Source: Paratractidigestivibacter sp963630635
GTDB taxonomy: Bacteria; Actinomycetota; Coriobacteriia; Coriobacteriales; Atopobiaceae
Assembly (NCBI GenBank): GCA_963630635.1
Contig: CAVGOA010000001.1
Coordinates: 1 to 64,000, forward strand
DNA: 64,000 bases
Direction: 5' to 3'
The translations under genes and the position numbers were made by a program. Of this stretch, positions 42,260 to 50,922 are shown piece after piece (the first letter of the stretch is position 1; each line of letters starts with the position of its first letter). The notes under the pieces were generated by a model that was not told the DNA's origin, made no database searches, and was given only the letters and a program-made list of their open reading frames with translations.

Positions 42260-43312
42260 ATGAACTTCGACGAGATAAACGCACGTATTTTGCCATATGA
42301 CAAAGCGGCGGCCGAGCGTGCCGTAGCTCAATGGAACTCGATTGCCAAGCCCATCGGTAGCCTTGGCGAGCTTGAGGCTGACGTCGTGCGTATCGCCGGA
42401 ATCACGGGTAGCGAGAAGATCGACATCTCGCGCCGCGCTGTCCTTGCGATGTGCGCCGACAACGGCGTCGTGGCGCAAGGCGTCACCCAGACGGGGCAGG
42501 AGGTNNNNNNNNNNNNNNNNNNNNNNNNNNNNNNNNNNNNNNNNNNNNNNNNNNNNNNNNNNNNNNNNNNNNNNNNNNNNNNNNNNNNNNNNNNNNNNNN
42601 NNNNNNNNNNNNNNNNNNNNNNNNNNNNNNNNNNNNNNNNNNNNNNNNNNNNNNNNNNNNNNNNNNNNNNNNNNNNNNNNNNNNNNNNNNNNNNNNNNNN
42701 NNNNNNNNNNNNNNNNNNNNNNNNNNNNNNNNNNNNNNNNNNNNNNNNNNNNNNNNNNNNNNNNNNNNNNNNNNNNNNNNNNNNNNNNNNNNNNNNNNNN
42801 NNNNNNNNNNNNNNNNNNNNNNNNNNNNNNNNNNNNNNNNNNNNNNNNNNNNNNNNNNNNNNNTGTCCGACGCGGGCCTGCAGCGCAAGGTGGGCGCGAT
42901 TCGTCGGGCTATAGAGGTCAACCGGCCCGACTCTGCCGATCCTCTGGGCACGCTTGCCAAGGTCGGAGGCCTTGACATCGCAGGTATGGCGGGCGCTTTT
43001 ATCGGCGGCGCCTTGAATCGCGTTCCTGTGGTCATCGACGGTTTCGTGAGCCTTGTGGCTGCCCTTGTTGCCGTGAGGCTTTGCCCTGCTTGCAGGCCAT
43101 TTATGCTTGCAAGCCACGCATCGGCCGAGCCTGCCACGGCCATGCTGTTGAAGGAACTGGATCTAAACCCCGTTATCTGCGCGGGAATGCGCCTGGGCGA
43201 GGGTACCGGCGGTGTCTGCCTGTTGCCCCTTTTGGACATGGCCCTCATGCTTTACAACGGTACGACCTTTGCTTCTACCGGCATGGATGCCTATGACGAG
43301 GAGCTTGTGTGA
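42260..43312 (+). CDS. cobT: Nicotinate-nucleotide:dimethylbenzimidazole phosphoribosyltransferase (masked centre)
   Basis: About 350 residues; the central 359 bases (42505-42863) are N but the frame is kept. The N-terminus has L-A-x-P-x-G-S-L-G-E-L (here I-A-K-P-I-G-S-L-G-E-L), and C-A-D-N-G-V-V near residue 75. The C-terminus has G-G-L-D-I-A-G-M-A-G, S-H-A-S-A-E-P and R-L-G-E-G-T-G, with the catalytic-type Glu there. CobT activates the lower ligand base. The ATG at 42260, six bases after GAGGTG, gives the usual length; ATGs at 42206 and 42230 lack good ribosome-binding sites. Confidence 0.92.
   Translation: MNFDEINARILPYDKAAAERAVAQWNSIAKPIGSLGELEADVVRIAGITGSEKIDISRRAVLAMCADNGVVAQGVTQTGQEXXXXXXXXXXXXXXXXXXXXXXXXXXXXXXXXXXXXXXXXXXXXXXXXXXXXXXXXXXXXXXXXXXXXXXXXXXXXXXXXXXXXXXXXXXXXXXXXXXXXXXXXXXXXXXXXXXXXXXXXXSDAGLQRKVGAIRRAIEVNRPDSADPLGTLAKVGGLDIAGMAGAFIGGALNRVPVVIDGFVSLVAALVAVRLCPACRPFMLASHASAEPATAMLLKELDLNPVICAGMRLGEGTGGVCLLPLLDMALMLYNGTTFASTGMDAYDEELV
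42505..42863. other. Run of 359 N
   Basis: Unknown bases inside cobT. The reading frame matches on both sides. Confidence 0.99.
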
Positions 43313-43896
43313 AAGTCCTTGTGACCGGTGGCTCTGCCAGCGGAAAGTCTGCTTTTGCCGAGAAGATCGCGTGCTCTTTTGTAGGCCCCCACATTTACTT
43401 TGCGACGATGCGTCCCTTTGGCGAGGACGGGCGACGTCGCATCGCGCGCCACCGCGAGCTTCGCCGCGACCGCGATTTTCTCACCGTCGAATGTTACGAG
43501 CGCTATGAGGAGCTTTGCCTGAGCGAGGCCTTGGGGTTTGACGCGCCTGACTCGACCCTGTTGGTCGAGTGCGTGGGCAATATCGTCGCCAACGTTCAGT
43601 TTGGGGGCGAGCTGTCTTCTGACGCCTTTACCTGCGGCGCATTTGAAACTGTCTTAGCAGAGAAGGTCGTGCGCGGCATCTTGTCGTTGGCTGATCAATG
43701 CCAAAACATCGTAGTGGTGACCAACGAAGTAGGTTGCGACGGCATCGAATATGCGCCCGAGACCCAGACGTACGTGCATGCCTTGGGTGCGGCAAACTGT
43801 AGGCTGGCCGCTGAGTTCGGCGCCGTCTTTGAAGCTGCGGCCGCCTGCCCGCTCGCCCTAAAACTTCCCGATGGAGGCCTGCCGTGGGAGCCTTAA
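43309..43896 (+). CDS. cobU: Adenosylcobinamide kinase/guanylyltransferase-like protein
   Basis: A 195-residue CobU. P-loop G-G-S-A-S-G-K-S (residues 7-14), Y-F-A-T-M-R-P near residue 30, R-I-A-R-H-R-E-L-R near residue 45 and V-T-N-E-V-G near residue 141 fit CobU, which phosphorylates cobinamide and forms GDP-cobinamide. The start is GTG 43309, overlapping the cobT stop. A second, shorter CobU-like protein follows cobS. Confidence 0.85.
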   Translation: MKVLVTGGSASGKSAFAEKIACSFVGPHIYFATMRPFGEDGRRRIARHRELRRDRDFLTVECYERYEELCLSEALGFDAPDSTLLVECVGNIVANVQFGGELSSDAFTCGAFETVLAEKVVRGILSLADQCQNIVVVTNEVGCDGIEYAPETQTYVHALGAANCRLAAEFGAVFEAAAACPLALKLPDGGLPWEP

Positions 43897-44702
43897 AGAG
43901 CCTTGGCCGCTCGGCCGTCATGTCCTTCTCGCTGTTTTCAAAGATACCCATGCCGCGCGTGGAGTGGAAAGAAGAGAGCATGCGTTACGTCATGTGCTTC
44001 TTTCCGCTGGTAGGTGCTGTGGAAGGGGCGCTTCTTGCTCTGTGGTTATGGGCATCGTTCACGTTGTCTTTCTCGGAACCCTTATGTGCGGCGGGGCTTC
44101 TGGGGATTCCGGTGTTGGTCACCGGCGGCATTCACTTGGACGGCTTTTGCGACGTGTGCGACGCGTTATCGAGTCATGCTGAGCCTGCCCGTAAGCGTGA
44201 GATCTTAAAGGACCCGCATGTGGGCGCCTTTGCGGTCATCTTTGTGGCGACGTATCTTCTTGTGTACTTTGGCATAGCCTGCGACCTGGGCTCCNNNNNN
44301 NNNNNNNNNNNNNNNNNNNNNNNNNNNNNNNNNNNNNNNNNNNNNNNNNNNNNNNNNNNNNNNNNNNNNNNNNNNNNNNNNNNNNNNNNNNNNNNNNNNN
44401 NNNNNNNNNNNNNNNNNNNNNNNNNNNNNNNNNNNNNNNNNNNNNNNNNNNNNNNNNNNNNNNNNNNNNNNNNNNNNNNNNNNNNNNNNNNNNNNNNNNN
44501 NNNNNNNNNNNNNNNNNNNNNNNNNNNNNNNNNNNNNNNNNNNNNNNNNNNNNNNNNNNNNNNNNNNNNNNNNNNNNNNNNNNNNNNNNNNNNNNNNNTG
44601 AGCGGTGACCTTGCCGGCTGGTTTTTGCAGGTGGCAGAACTCGCCATGCTCGCGTGCTTGGTCCTTTGCGAAAGGATTCTTATCCTGGGGGTGTTCCTGT
44701 GA
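43884..44702 (+). CDS. cobS: Cobalamin-5'-phosphate synthase (masked centre)
   Basis: A membrane protein of 272 residues, with 304 N (44295-44598) in the middle and the frame kept. F-S-K-I-P-M-P-R near residue 20, the C-F-F-P-L-V-G-A segment and G-G-I-H-L-D-G-F-C-D-V-C-D-A near residue 80 are CobS/CobV hallmarks, the last holding metal-binding Asp residues. It joins adenosyl-GDP-cobinamide to alpha-ribazole phosphate in the membrane. The start is GTG, inside the end of cobU. Confidence 0.93.
   Translation: MGALKSLGRSAVMSFSLFSKIPMPRVEWKEESMRYVMCFFPLVGAVEGALLALWLWASFTLSFSEPLCAAGLLGIPVLVTGGIHLDGFCDVCDALSSHAEPARKREILKDPHVGAFAVIFVATYLLVYFGIACDLGSXXXXXXXXXXXXXXXXXXXXXXXXXXXXXXXXXXXXXXXXXXXXXXXXXXXXXXXXXXXXXXXXXXXXXXXXXXXXXXXXXXXXXXXXXXXXXXXXXXXXXXSGDLAGWFLQVAELAMLACLVLCERILILGVFL
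44295..44598. other. Run of 304 N
   Basis: Unknown bases inside cobS. The reading frame matches on both sides. Confidence 0.99.
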
Positions 44703-45073
44703 TCTTGATAATCGGCGGCGTGGCCTCTGGTAAGCGCACCTTCGCACGTTCTCTTGGTTTTGCCGAGAAGGACTTTGCAGATGCCGTTTTGGACGATCGC
44801 CCGGCTGTGTATAACGTGGAGCGGCTCGTAGCGCAGCTTGGCCCCGACGCCGATGTCTGCGCACTTGTAGAGGCGCTCGCGTCCAAGGATGTCGTAATCT
44901 GTGACGAGGTAGGAAGCGGTGTTGTTCCTGTCGAGAAGGATGCGCGTCTCTTTCGCGAGAACGTCGGGCGGCTTTGCGAAGGGCTCTCTGGGCGAGCCGA
45001 CGCCGTCGTTCGCTGTGTCTGCGGTATCCCGATGTGGCTTAAGGGATCTCCTGATCAGGTAGGTCTCTCATGA
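44699..45073 (+). CDS. Short second CobU-like protein
   Basis: A 124-residue protein starting at GTG 44699, which overlaps the cobS stop. It has a P-loop-like G-G-V-A-S-G-K-R-T (Arg where Ser/Thr is usual), a C-D-E-V-G-S-G-V-V-P segment and R-L-F-R-E-N-V-G-R-L near residue 86, then G-I-P-M-W-L-K-G. These are the C-terminal CobU signatures, more canonical than in the full-length CobU at 43309. The RHR-type middle region is missing, so it looks like a shortened CobU paralogue. It may be regulatory, act with the first CobU, or be decaying. Confidence 0.75.
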   Translation: MILIIGGVASGKRTFARSLGFAEKDFADAVLDDRPAVYNVERLVAQLGPDADVCALVEALASKDVVICDEVGSGVVPVEKDARLFRENVGRLCEGLSGRADAVVRCVCGIPMWLKGSPDQVGLS

Positions 45074-45687
45074 GGGTCGTCCTGTTTCGTCATGCCCTGT
45101 GCGAGGGCAACCGCGAACACCGCTACGTTGGGTGCGGCACCGATGACCTTTTGTGTGAGGATGGCGTTGCCCAGGCCCAAGCCCGCGGCTTGCTCATAAA
45201 ACCCGTCCTTGCCAGCGAAGGTATTTCTTCTCCCGCGACCGTCTACGTGAGCCCCATGCGGCGCGTGCGCCAAACGGCCGACTTACTCTTTCCCTTAGCA
45301 AGCCAAATAGAGGTCAACGACCTGCGTGAGATGGACTTCGGAGCCTTTGAGGGGAGATGCGCCCAAGAGATGGCCAACGATGCTGCTTATCGTGCGTGGG
45401 TCGACGGTATGTGCGAAGGCCCATGCCCCAACGGCGAGTCGCAGCACCAGTTTATCTCGCGTACCTGTGGCGCATTTGAAACCCTGCTCTTCTCGGCGCG
45501 CGATAGGGGAGAAGAAAGCCTCTTCATCTGTGCCCACGGCGGTACGCTTATGGCCATCATGAGCGCCTATGCCAAGCCAAGCCGTTCCTACTTTGACTGG
45601 CACGTAGGCCCCTGTCATGGGTTTATTTGCACGGCAGAATTCTCTGGCCACCAGAATTTCTCTTTGGTCGATGTGAAGTCGCTCTAA
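45070..45687 (+). CDS. cobC: Alpha-ribazole phosphatase-like histidine phosphatase
   Basis: A 205-residue member of the phosphoglycerate-mutase-like superfamily. The phospho-His is in F-R-H-A (residues 6-9, RHA instead of RHG), with the second Arg in S-P-M-R-R-V-R-Q-T-A near residue 60 and the second His in C-A-H-G-G-T near residue 155. Following cobT, cobU and cobS, it most likely removes the phosphate of alpha-ribazole or cobalamin 5'-phosphate. Confidence 0.85.
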   Translation: MRVVLFRHALCEGNREHRYVGCGTDDLLCEDGVAQAQARGLLIKPVLASEGISSPATVYVSPMRRVRQTADLLFPLASQIEVNDLREMDFGAFEGRCAQEMANDAAYRAWVDGMCEGPCPNGESQHQFISRTCGAFETLLFSARDRGEESLFICAHGGTLMAIMSAYAKPSRSYFDWHVGPCHGFICTAEFSGHQNFSLVDVKSL

Positions 45688-45812
45688 CCAAAGTGCTGCG
45701 CCCAAAAAATGCATCGAGCCAACAAGGGAGTGCGCCTCTGTAAAATCTGAGCGCGCCACAATAGAGAACAAGATGTGTGTACTCAGGCTTTCGTTCTTCA
45801 AGGAGTGATCCG

Positions 45813-46958
45813 ATGCAGAGCTGGGGCGTAAAGACGGACGTTTACTATGGTCAGGGTTCCCTGGACCGTCTGTCAGAAATTTCCAACAAGCATGTTCTTC
45901 TCGTCACCGATAACTTCATGGCTACTTCTGGCACGGCCGAGAAGGTCGCCTCTCATCTCACAAATTGCGAGGTGAAGATCTTCAGCGGCGTTGTTCCCGA
46001 TCCGCCGATCGAGGTCGTCTCTGAGGGCGTGAAGGCCCTTTTGGACTTTGGGACCGAGGTCATCGTGGCCCTGGGCGGCGGCTCGTCCATCGACTCGGCC
46101 AAGGCCATTCGCGCGATCGCGCAGGAAAGCGTGGGCGCTAAGGCCTGCGACATCCCGTTGATCGCTGTTCCCACGACGTCGGGCACCGGCTCCGAGGTCA
46201 CCAACTACGCCGTGATTTCCAACCCGGCCAAGGGCGCCAAGTACCCGCTCTCGGGCGACCACCTTCTTGCCTCCGAGGCCATTCTCGACCCCGAGCTCAC
46301 GCTTTCTGTCCCTCCGGCAATCACGGCCGACACCGGCCTTGACGCCTTGACCCACGCCATCGAGGCATATGTCTCTACCGGGGCCGGAGACTTTACCGAT
46401 GCGTGGTGCGAGAAGGCCGTGCAGTTGATTTTCGAATACTTGCCCGTGGCGTATCGCGGCGGTGACTCGCCAGAGGCTATTGAGGCCCGTGAAAAGATGA
46501 GCAACGCCGCCACGCTCGCAGGCCTTGCCTTCAACATTGCCGGTCTTGGCGTTAACCACGGCATCGCGCACGCAGTGGGCGCCCGTTTCCACCTGCCTCA
46601 CGGCCGTGCCTGCCAGCTTCTTCTTGCCCCTGTTATGACCTTCAACGCGGATCTCGACAATGTTCGCTGCGGTGAGTACCCGCTGGCTGCCAAGAAATAT
46701 GCCCATCTCGCAAAAATCTTGGGCTTTAGCTCGGCGAGCGTGCGCATTGGCGCCTCTAACATGATCCGCGAGGTCGACCGTCTTTGCCGCACCGTGGGTG
46801 AGCCTGCCAACCTGCGCCAGTGCAAAGTCGAGACGGCCGAGGCCCGCGCGGCCCTGCCCGAGCTGGCAAAGGCTGCGGTGGCAGACCCCACCACCTCTAC
46901 GAATCCGCGCCCCATCACAGAAGAGCAGGTCGTAGAGATTCTGCAGAAGCTCATCTAG
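45813..46958 (+). CDS. pduQ: Iron-containing alcohol dehydrogenase, PduQ-like
   Basis: A 381-residue group III alcohol dehydrogenase that would reduce propionaldehyde to propanol and regenerate NAD+. G-G-G-S-S-I-D-S-A-K near residue 89 is the NAD-binding loop, P-T-T-S-G-T-G-S-E near residue 123 is conserved, and D-x-x-x-H plus H-G-I-A-H-A-V-G near residue 250 supplies the iron ligands. The ATG at 45813 follows AAGGAG. Between the cob genes and a pduU paralogue, it appears to be a split-off part of the pdu gene set. The 125 bases upstream hold no clear promoter. Confidence 0.92.
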   Translation: MQSWGVKTDVYYGQGSLDRLSEISNKHVLLVTDNFMATSGTAEKVASHLTNCEVKIFSGVVPDPPIEVVSEGVKALLDFGTEVIVALGGGSSIDSAKAIRAIAQESVGAKACDIPLIAVPTTSGTGSEVTNYAVISNPAKGAKYPLSGDHLLASEAILDPELTLSVPPAITADTGLDALTHAIEAYVSTGAGDFTDAWCEKAVQLIFEYLPVAYRGGDSPEAIEAREKMSNAATLAGLAFNIAGLGVNHGIAHAVGARFHLPHGRACQLLLAPVMTFNADLDNVRCGEYPLAAKKYAHLAKILGFSSASVRIGASNMIREVDRLCRTVGEPANLRQCKVETAEARAALPELAKAAVADPTTSTNPRPITEEQVVEILQKLI

Positions 46959-46976
46959 CGCAAAGGAGCTACGCTT

Positions 46977-47363
46977 ATGGGTCTCGATTTAGACCAGATC
47001 GGCGTCATGCAGGACGGCAAGCTTCGCGTTATCCAGGAGTACGTCCCCGGCAAGCAGGTTACGCTTGCACATATCCTGGCCAGCCCAAACGAGGTCATCT
47101 TTACCAAGCTGGGGCTTGACCCCACCGTAGACTACGAGCAGGCTGCCATCGGTATTCTTTCGATGACGCCGTCTGAGATTGCGGTTATCGCAGCCGATGT
47201 GGCCGATAAGGCCGCCAAGGTCGACATGGGCTTCATCGACCGCTTTAGCGGCACGCTCATCATCACTGGACGCATCTCCAACGTGAGGACCGCGATGACG
47301 AGCATCCTTGAGTATCTGCGCCGCAACCTGGGCTTCACCGTCTGCAACATCACCACCACCTAG
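46977..47363 (+). CDS. Second PduU/EutS shell protein
   Basis: A 128-residue paralogue of PduU (39192), about 80% identical by eye, including D-G-K-L-R-V-I-Q-E-Y-V-P-G-K-Q and the S-M-T-P-S-E-I segment. It follows pduQ after 18 bases and ends at a bidirectional terminator. A shell subunit paired with the alcohol dehydrogenase may dock it or modify the shell; that is inference. Confidence 0.93.
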   Translation: MGLDLDQIGVMQDGKLRVIQEYVPGKQVTLAHILASPNEVIFTKLGLDPTVDYEQAAIGILSMTPSEIAVIAADVADKAAKVDMGFIDRFSGTLIITGRISNVRTAMTSILEYLRRNLGFTVCNITTT

Positions 47364-47403
47364 GTCCAAGGCCCCCCTCCTTAGACCTCCACCCCCCAAG
47401 AAA

Positions 47404-47440
47404 GGAGGCGCCCCCGAGAAACCCGGGAGCGCCTCCTTCT
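47404..47440. terminator. Bidirectional terminator between pduU2 and pta
   Basis: GGAGGCGC (47404-47411) and GCGCCTCC (47429-47436) enclose a C/G-rich inner stem. The flanks AAGAAA and TTCTT make it usable from both strands, which fits the two converging genes. Confidence 0.8.
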
Positions 47441-47469
47441 TGTTGGCTTTGCGTTATGCGAAGCGCGCG

Positions 47470-48450
47470 TTACTCGGCCGCGATCTGGGCCTGGGCAGCG
47501 GTGATGGCCACAACACCCACGATGTCGTCGGCAGAGCAGCCGCGCGACAGGTCGTTGACAGGGCGGGCGATACCCTGGAGCAGCGGGCCGTAGGCCTCGG
47601 CACCACCAAAGCGCTGGACCAGCTTGTAGCCAATGTTGCCGGCGGCAAGATCGGGGAACATCAAGATGTTTGCCTTGCCGGCAACGTTGGAGCCGGGGGC
47701 CTTGGAAGCGGCGACCTCGGGGACGATGGCGGCGTCAAGCTGCAGCTCGCCGTCGACGGCCAGCTCGGGATCCTTCTCGTGAGCAAGCTCGGCGGCCAGC
47801 TTGGACTTGGCAGCCGAGTCGCCGCCGGCAGAGCCCTTGGAGGAGTAGGAGAGCATGGCCACGCGGGGCTCGCCGCCCACGAGGTTCTTGAACGACGCGG
47901 CAGAGGACAGGGCGATCTCGGCCATCTCGTCGGCAGTGGGGTCGATGTTCAGGCCCGAGTCGGCAAAGATCAAGGTGCCGTCCTCGCCGTACTGCGGGGT
48001 CTTGGTGCACATGATGAAGAAGGCCGAGACAAGCTTGGTGCCCGGGGCGGTCTTAAGGATCTGCAGGGCGGGGCGAAGGGTGTTGGCGGTGGAGTGGCAA
48101 GCGCCGGAGACAAGGCCGTCGGCATCGCCCATCTTGACCATCATGGTGCCAAAGTAGGTGGCGTCGTTCATCTGCTCCATGGCCTGCTCAAGGGTCACGC
48201 CCTTCTTGGCACGAAGCTCGGCGAACTTGGCCGCGTAGGCCTCCTTCTTGTCGGAGGTGGCGGGGTCGATCACGGTGGCGCCGGGGACGTCGATGGTCGC
48301 GGGGTCGCCCAGGATGATCAGCTCGGCCAGGCCCTCGTCCAAGATCTTCTTGGCGGCCTCGATGGTGCGGGGATCTTCGCCCTCGGGCAAAACGATGGTC
48401 TTCTTGTCGGCCTTAGCCGCCTCTTTCATGCGGGTAAGAAAGTCGCTCAT
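47470..48450 (-). CDS. pta: Phosphate acetyltransferase
   Basis: A 326-residue short-form Pta that interconverts acetyl-CoA and acetyl phosphate. V-L-P-E-G-E-D-P-R-T near residue 20, G-L-V-S-G-A-C-H-S-T near residue 110 and Q-G-I-A-R-P-V-N-D-L-S-R-G near residue 296 are family signatures. The start at 48448-48450 has GGAGGAG upstream; the frame is open further to 48540. It likely works with the acetate/propionate kinase at 40871. Confidence 0.96.
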   Translation of the reverse strand: MSDFLTRMKEAAKADKKTIVLPEGEDPRTIEAAKKILDEGLAELIILGDPATIDVPGATVIDPATSDKKEAYAAKFAELRAKKGVTLEQAMEQMNDATYFGTMMVKMGDADGLVSGACHSTANTLRPALQILKTAPGTKLVSAFFIMCTKTPQYGEDGTLIFADSGLNIDPTADEMAEIALSSAASFKNLVGGEPRVAMLSYSSKGSAGGDSAAKSKLAAELAHEKDPELAVDGELQLDAAIVPEVAASKAPGSNVAGKANILMFPDLAAGNIGYKLVQRFGGAEAYGPLLQGIARPVNDLSRGCSADDIVGVVAITAAQAQIAAE

Positions 48451-48576
48451 GAATTCTCCTCCATAAAATATTCCTATATATGAGCAGGTACGAGCCGCAT
48501 CCGTGTTGTAATCGCACGCTCGCGGCGTCGCAGGGCACATTATAGGCCGCTGGTGCTAGAATCGCTAAGACTAAAA

Positions 48577-48608
48577 CGCCAACGTATGCGACTTTCCCAT
48601 AGTTGGCG
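48577..48608. promoter_or_regulatory. Inverted repeat in the pta-glf divergent region
   Basis: CGCCAAC (48577-48583) and GTTGGCG (48602-48608), flanked by AAAA-rich ends, lie 52 bases before the glf start within a 210-base divergent region. A second short repeat GCGGC/GCCGC follows (about 48619-48637). This may be an operator or a leader hairpin of glf. Confidence 0.35.
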
Positions 48609-48660
48609 TAAAACGGCTTTGCGGCTATTGCGTTGCCGCAACTTTAACGAGAGGGTCTCC

Positions 48661-49863
48661 ATGGGTATCTCTTACGGCTTACCGGCGGGTTTTTCGCCCG
48701 AGTCTTACGACGCCATCGTTGTGGGCGCGGGTTACGCCGGCGCTGTTTGCGCGCGCAGGCTTGCAGAGGCCTGCGGCTGCAAAGTCGCCATCTTCGAGCG
48801 CCGCGACCACATCGCGGGCAACGCCTATGACTACGAGGACGAGGCCGGCATCCTTGTCCACAAGTACGGTCCGCACATCTACCACACCACCAACGAGCGC
48901 GTGAACCAGTACCTTTCCCGCTTCACCGAGTGGACCAACTACCAGCACAAGGTCTTGGCCAACATCCACGGCACCTTGATGCCCGTTCCCTTTAACCACC
49001 AGTCCCTGAAGCTTGCTTTTGGCGAGGAGAAGGGCGAGCACCTTTACCAGAAGCTCGTGGACACCTTTGGTGAGAACAAGAAGGTTCCCATCATGGAGCT
49101 TCGCGAGAAGAACGACCCCGAGCTCGCCGAGGTGGCCGATTACGTCTTTGAGAACGTCTTCCTTCACTACACCATGAAGCAGTGGGGCAAAACCCCCGAC
49201 CAGATCGACCCCTCCATTACCGGCCGCGTGCCCGTGTTTGTGGGCGACGATGACCGCTACTTCCCCGGCGCCCCCTTCCAGGGCATGCCGATCGAGGGCT
49301 ATACCGCCTTGTTCGAGAACATGCTGTGCCACGACCTGATCTCGGTCTTCCTCGAGGTCGACGTGCGTGACATCCTTAAGGTGACCAACAACGCCGTTGA
49401 GGTCTGTGGTAAGCCCTACGGCGGCGAGGTCATCTATACCGGCCCGCTGGACGAGCTCTTTGACCTTGACCTGGGCGCTTTGCCCTACCGTACCCTTGAC
49501 ATGGTCTTCGAGACCCTGGACCAGGACCAGTTCCAGCCGGTGGGCACCGTCAACTACACCACCAGTGAGGACTTCACCCGCATCACCGAGTTCAAGAACA
49601 TGACCGGCCAGATCTTGCCCGGCAAGACGACCATCATGAAGGAGTTCTCCAAGGCCTATACTCCCGGCTCTGGCGAGACCCCGTACTACGCCATCCTCGA
49701 GGAGGAGAACCTCGAGCTTTACCGTAAGTACCGCGAGCGCGTGAGCGGTCTTCTCAACTTCCACTGTGTGGGACGCTTGGCGGAGTATCGCTACTACGAC
49801 ATGGACGGTGTCGTGGCGAGCGCCTTGGACCTTTCTGACGAGCTTATTGCCCAGCACAACTAA
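48661..49863 (+). CDS. glf: UDP-galactopyranose mutase
   Basis: A 400-residue flavoenzyme that converts UDP-galactopyranose to UDP-galactofuranose for cell-surface glycans. The FAD-binding V-V-G-A-G-Y-A-G-A-V near residue 20 is followed by N-A-Y-D-Y-E-D and Y-G-P-H-I-Y-H-T-T near residue 75. W-G-K-T-P-D-Q-I-D-P near residue 177 and the C-terminal G-R-L-A-E-Y-R-Y-Y-D-M-D near residue 370 are typical of Glf. The ATG at 48661 follows GAGAGGG. The glycosyltransferase behind it may use the product. Confidence 0.96.
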   Translation: MGISYGLPAGFSPESYDAIVVGAGYAGAVCARRLAEACGCKVAIFERRDHIAGNAYDYEDEAGILVHKYGPHIYHTTNERVNQYLSRFTEWTNYQHKVLANIHGTLMPVPFNHQSLKLAFGEEKGEHLYQKLVDTFGENKKVPIMELREKNDPELAEVADYVFENVFLHYTMKQWGKTPDQIDPSITGRVPVFVGDDDRYFPGAPFQGMPIEGYTALFENMLCHDLISVFLEVDVRDILKVTNNAVEVCGKPYGGEVIYTGPLDELFDLDLGALPYRTLDMVFETLDQDQFQPVGTVNYTTSEDFTRITEFKNMTGQILPGKTTIMKEFSKAYTPGSGETPYYAILEEENLELYRKYRERVSGLLNFHCVGRLAEYRYYDMDGVVASALDLSDELIAQHN

Positions 49864-49883
49864 AGTATCTATTCGCTTTGATC

Positions 49884-49910
49884 AAGGCAGGTCTGCCGGC
49901 CTGCCTTTTT
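49884..49910 (+). terminator. Rho-independent terminator after glf
   Basis: AGGCAGG / CCTGCCT with an 8-base loop is followed by TTTTT. The next gene on the same strand begins 20 bases later, so the terminator may be leaky or the next gene may have its own start. Confidence 0.8.
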
Positions 49911-49929
49911 CTTATTTAAAGGACAACCA

Positions 49930-50922
49930 ATGGCAGCTAAGACCATCACCTTTGGCATTCCGTGCTATAACTCGGCCGAGTACATGGACAAGTGCGTCAC
50001 GTCCATCTTGGAGGGTTCCAACTACGCCGATGACGTGCAGATCGTTATTGTGGACGATGGCAGCGTCAAGGACAACACGGCCGCCAAGGCCGATGAGTGG
50101 CAGGCCAAGTACCCCAACAACATCAAGGCTGTCCACCAAGAGAACGGCGGGCACGGCGTGGCCGTCATGAAGGCCGTGGCCAACGCCGACGGCGTGTACT
50201 TCAAGAACATCGACTCGGACGACTGGGCGGACGCCGAGGCCCTGCGGGCCCTTCTCGCCCAGCTGCGTCGCTTTATCCAGATGGACGAGAAGGTCGATCT
50301 GGTCATCACCAACTATGTCTACGAGCACGTTGAGGACAATACCCAAAACGTCGTCGATTACCGCCATGTGATGCCTGTGGGCAAGGTCTTTACCTGGAAC
50401 GATATGGGCCACTTCAAGATGAGCCAGTACCTGCTGATGCATGCCCTGACGTACCGCACCGAGACCCTGCGCGCCGCCAACCTGCAGATGCCGCCTCACA
50501 CCTTCTACGTTGACAACATCTACGCCTACGTGCCCTTCCCGCTGTGCCACAGCCTCTACTACCTGGACGTCGACCTTTACCGTTACTTCATTGGTCGCGA
50601 GGACCAGTCGGTCAACGAGAAGGTCTTGACCAGTCGCGTGGACCACTACTGGCGCGTGGCCCGAATCATGATGCAGGCCTACCACGTCTATAGCGACATC
50701 GACTCGGTGAAGCTGCGCGGCTACATGATGAACTACTTCACGATCATCATGGCCATCTGCTCGGTTTTCTCTAAGATGTCCGACCGCGAGGACGCCATGG
50801 ACGAGCTGCACAAGCTCTGGGACGAGCTTAAGGCCTACGACGAGCGCATGTACCGCCGCGCCAAGCACGGCGTCATTGGTATCGCGACTAACCTGCCGGG
50901 CAAGTTGGGCGAGAAGATCACC
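49930..50922 (+). CDS. Family 2 glycosyltransferase (3' end in N run)
   Basis: The first 331 residues of a GT-A glycosyltransferase. F-G-I-P-C-Y-N-S-A-E-Y-M near residue 8, I-V-D-D-G-S near residue 40 and N-I-D-S-D-D-W near residue 93 (the D-x-D-type metal site) are clear GT2 motifs. The C-terminal half contains H-T-F-Y-V-D-N-I-Y and a helical region. The gene ends within the N run at 50923-51246. Behind glf it may add galactofuranose or a related sugar to a teichoic acid, capsule or rhamnan polymer, which is inference. Confidence 0.88.
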
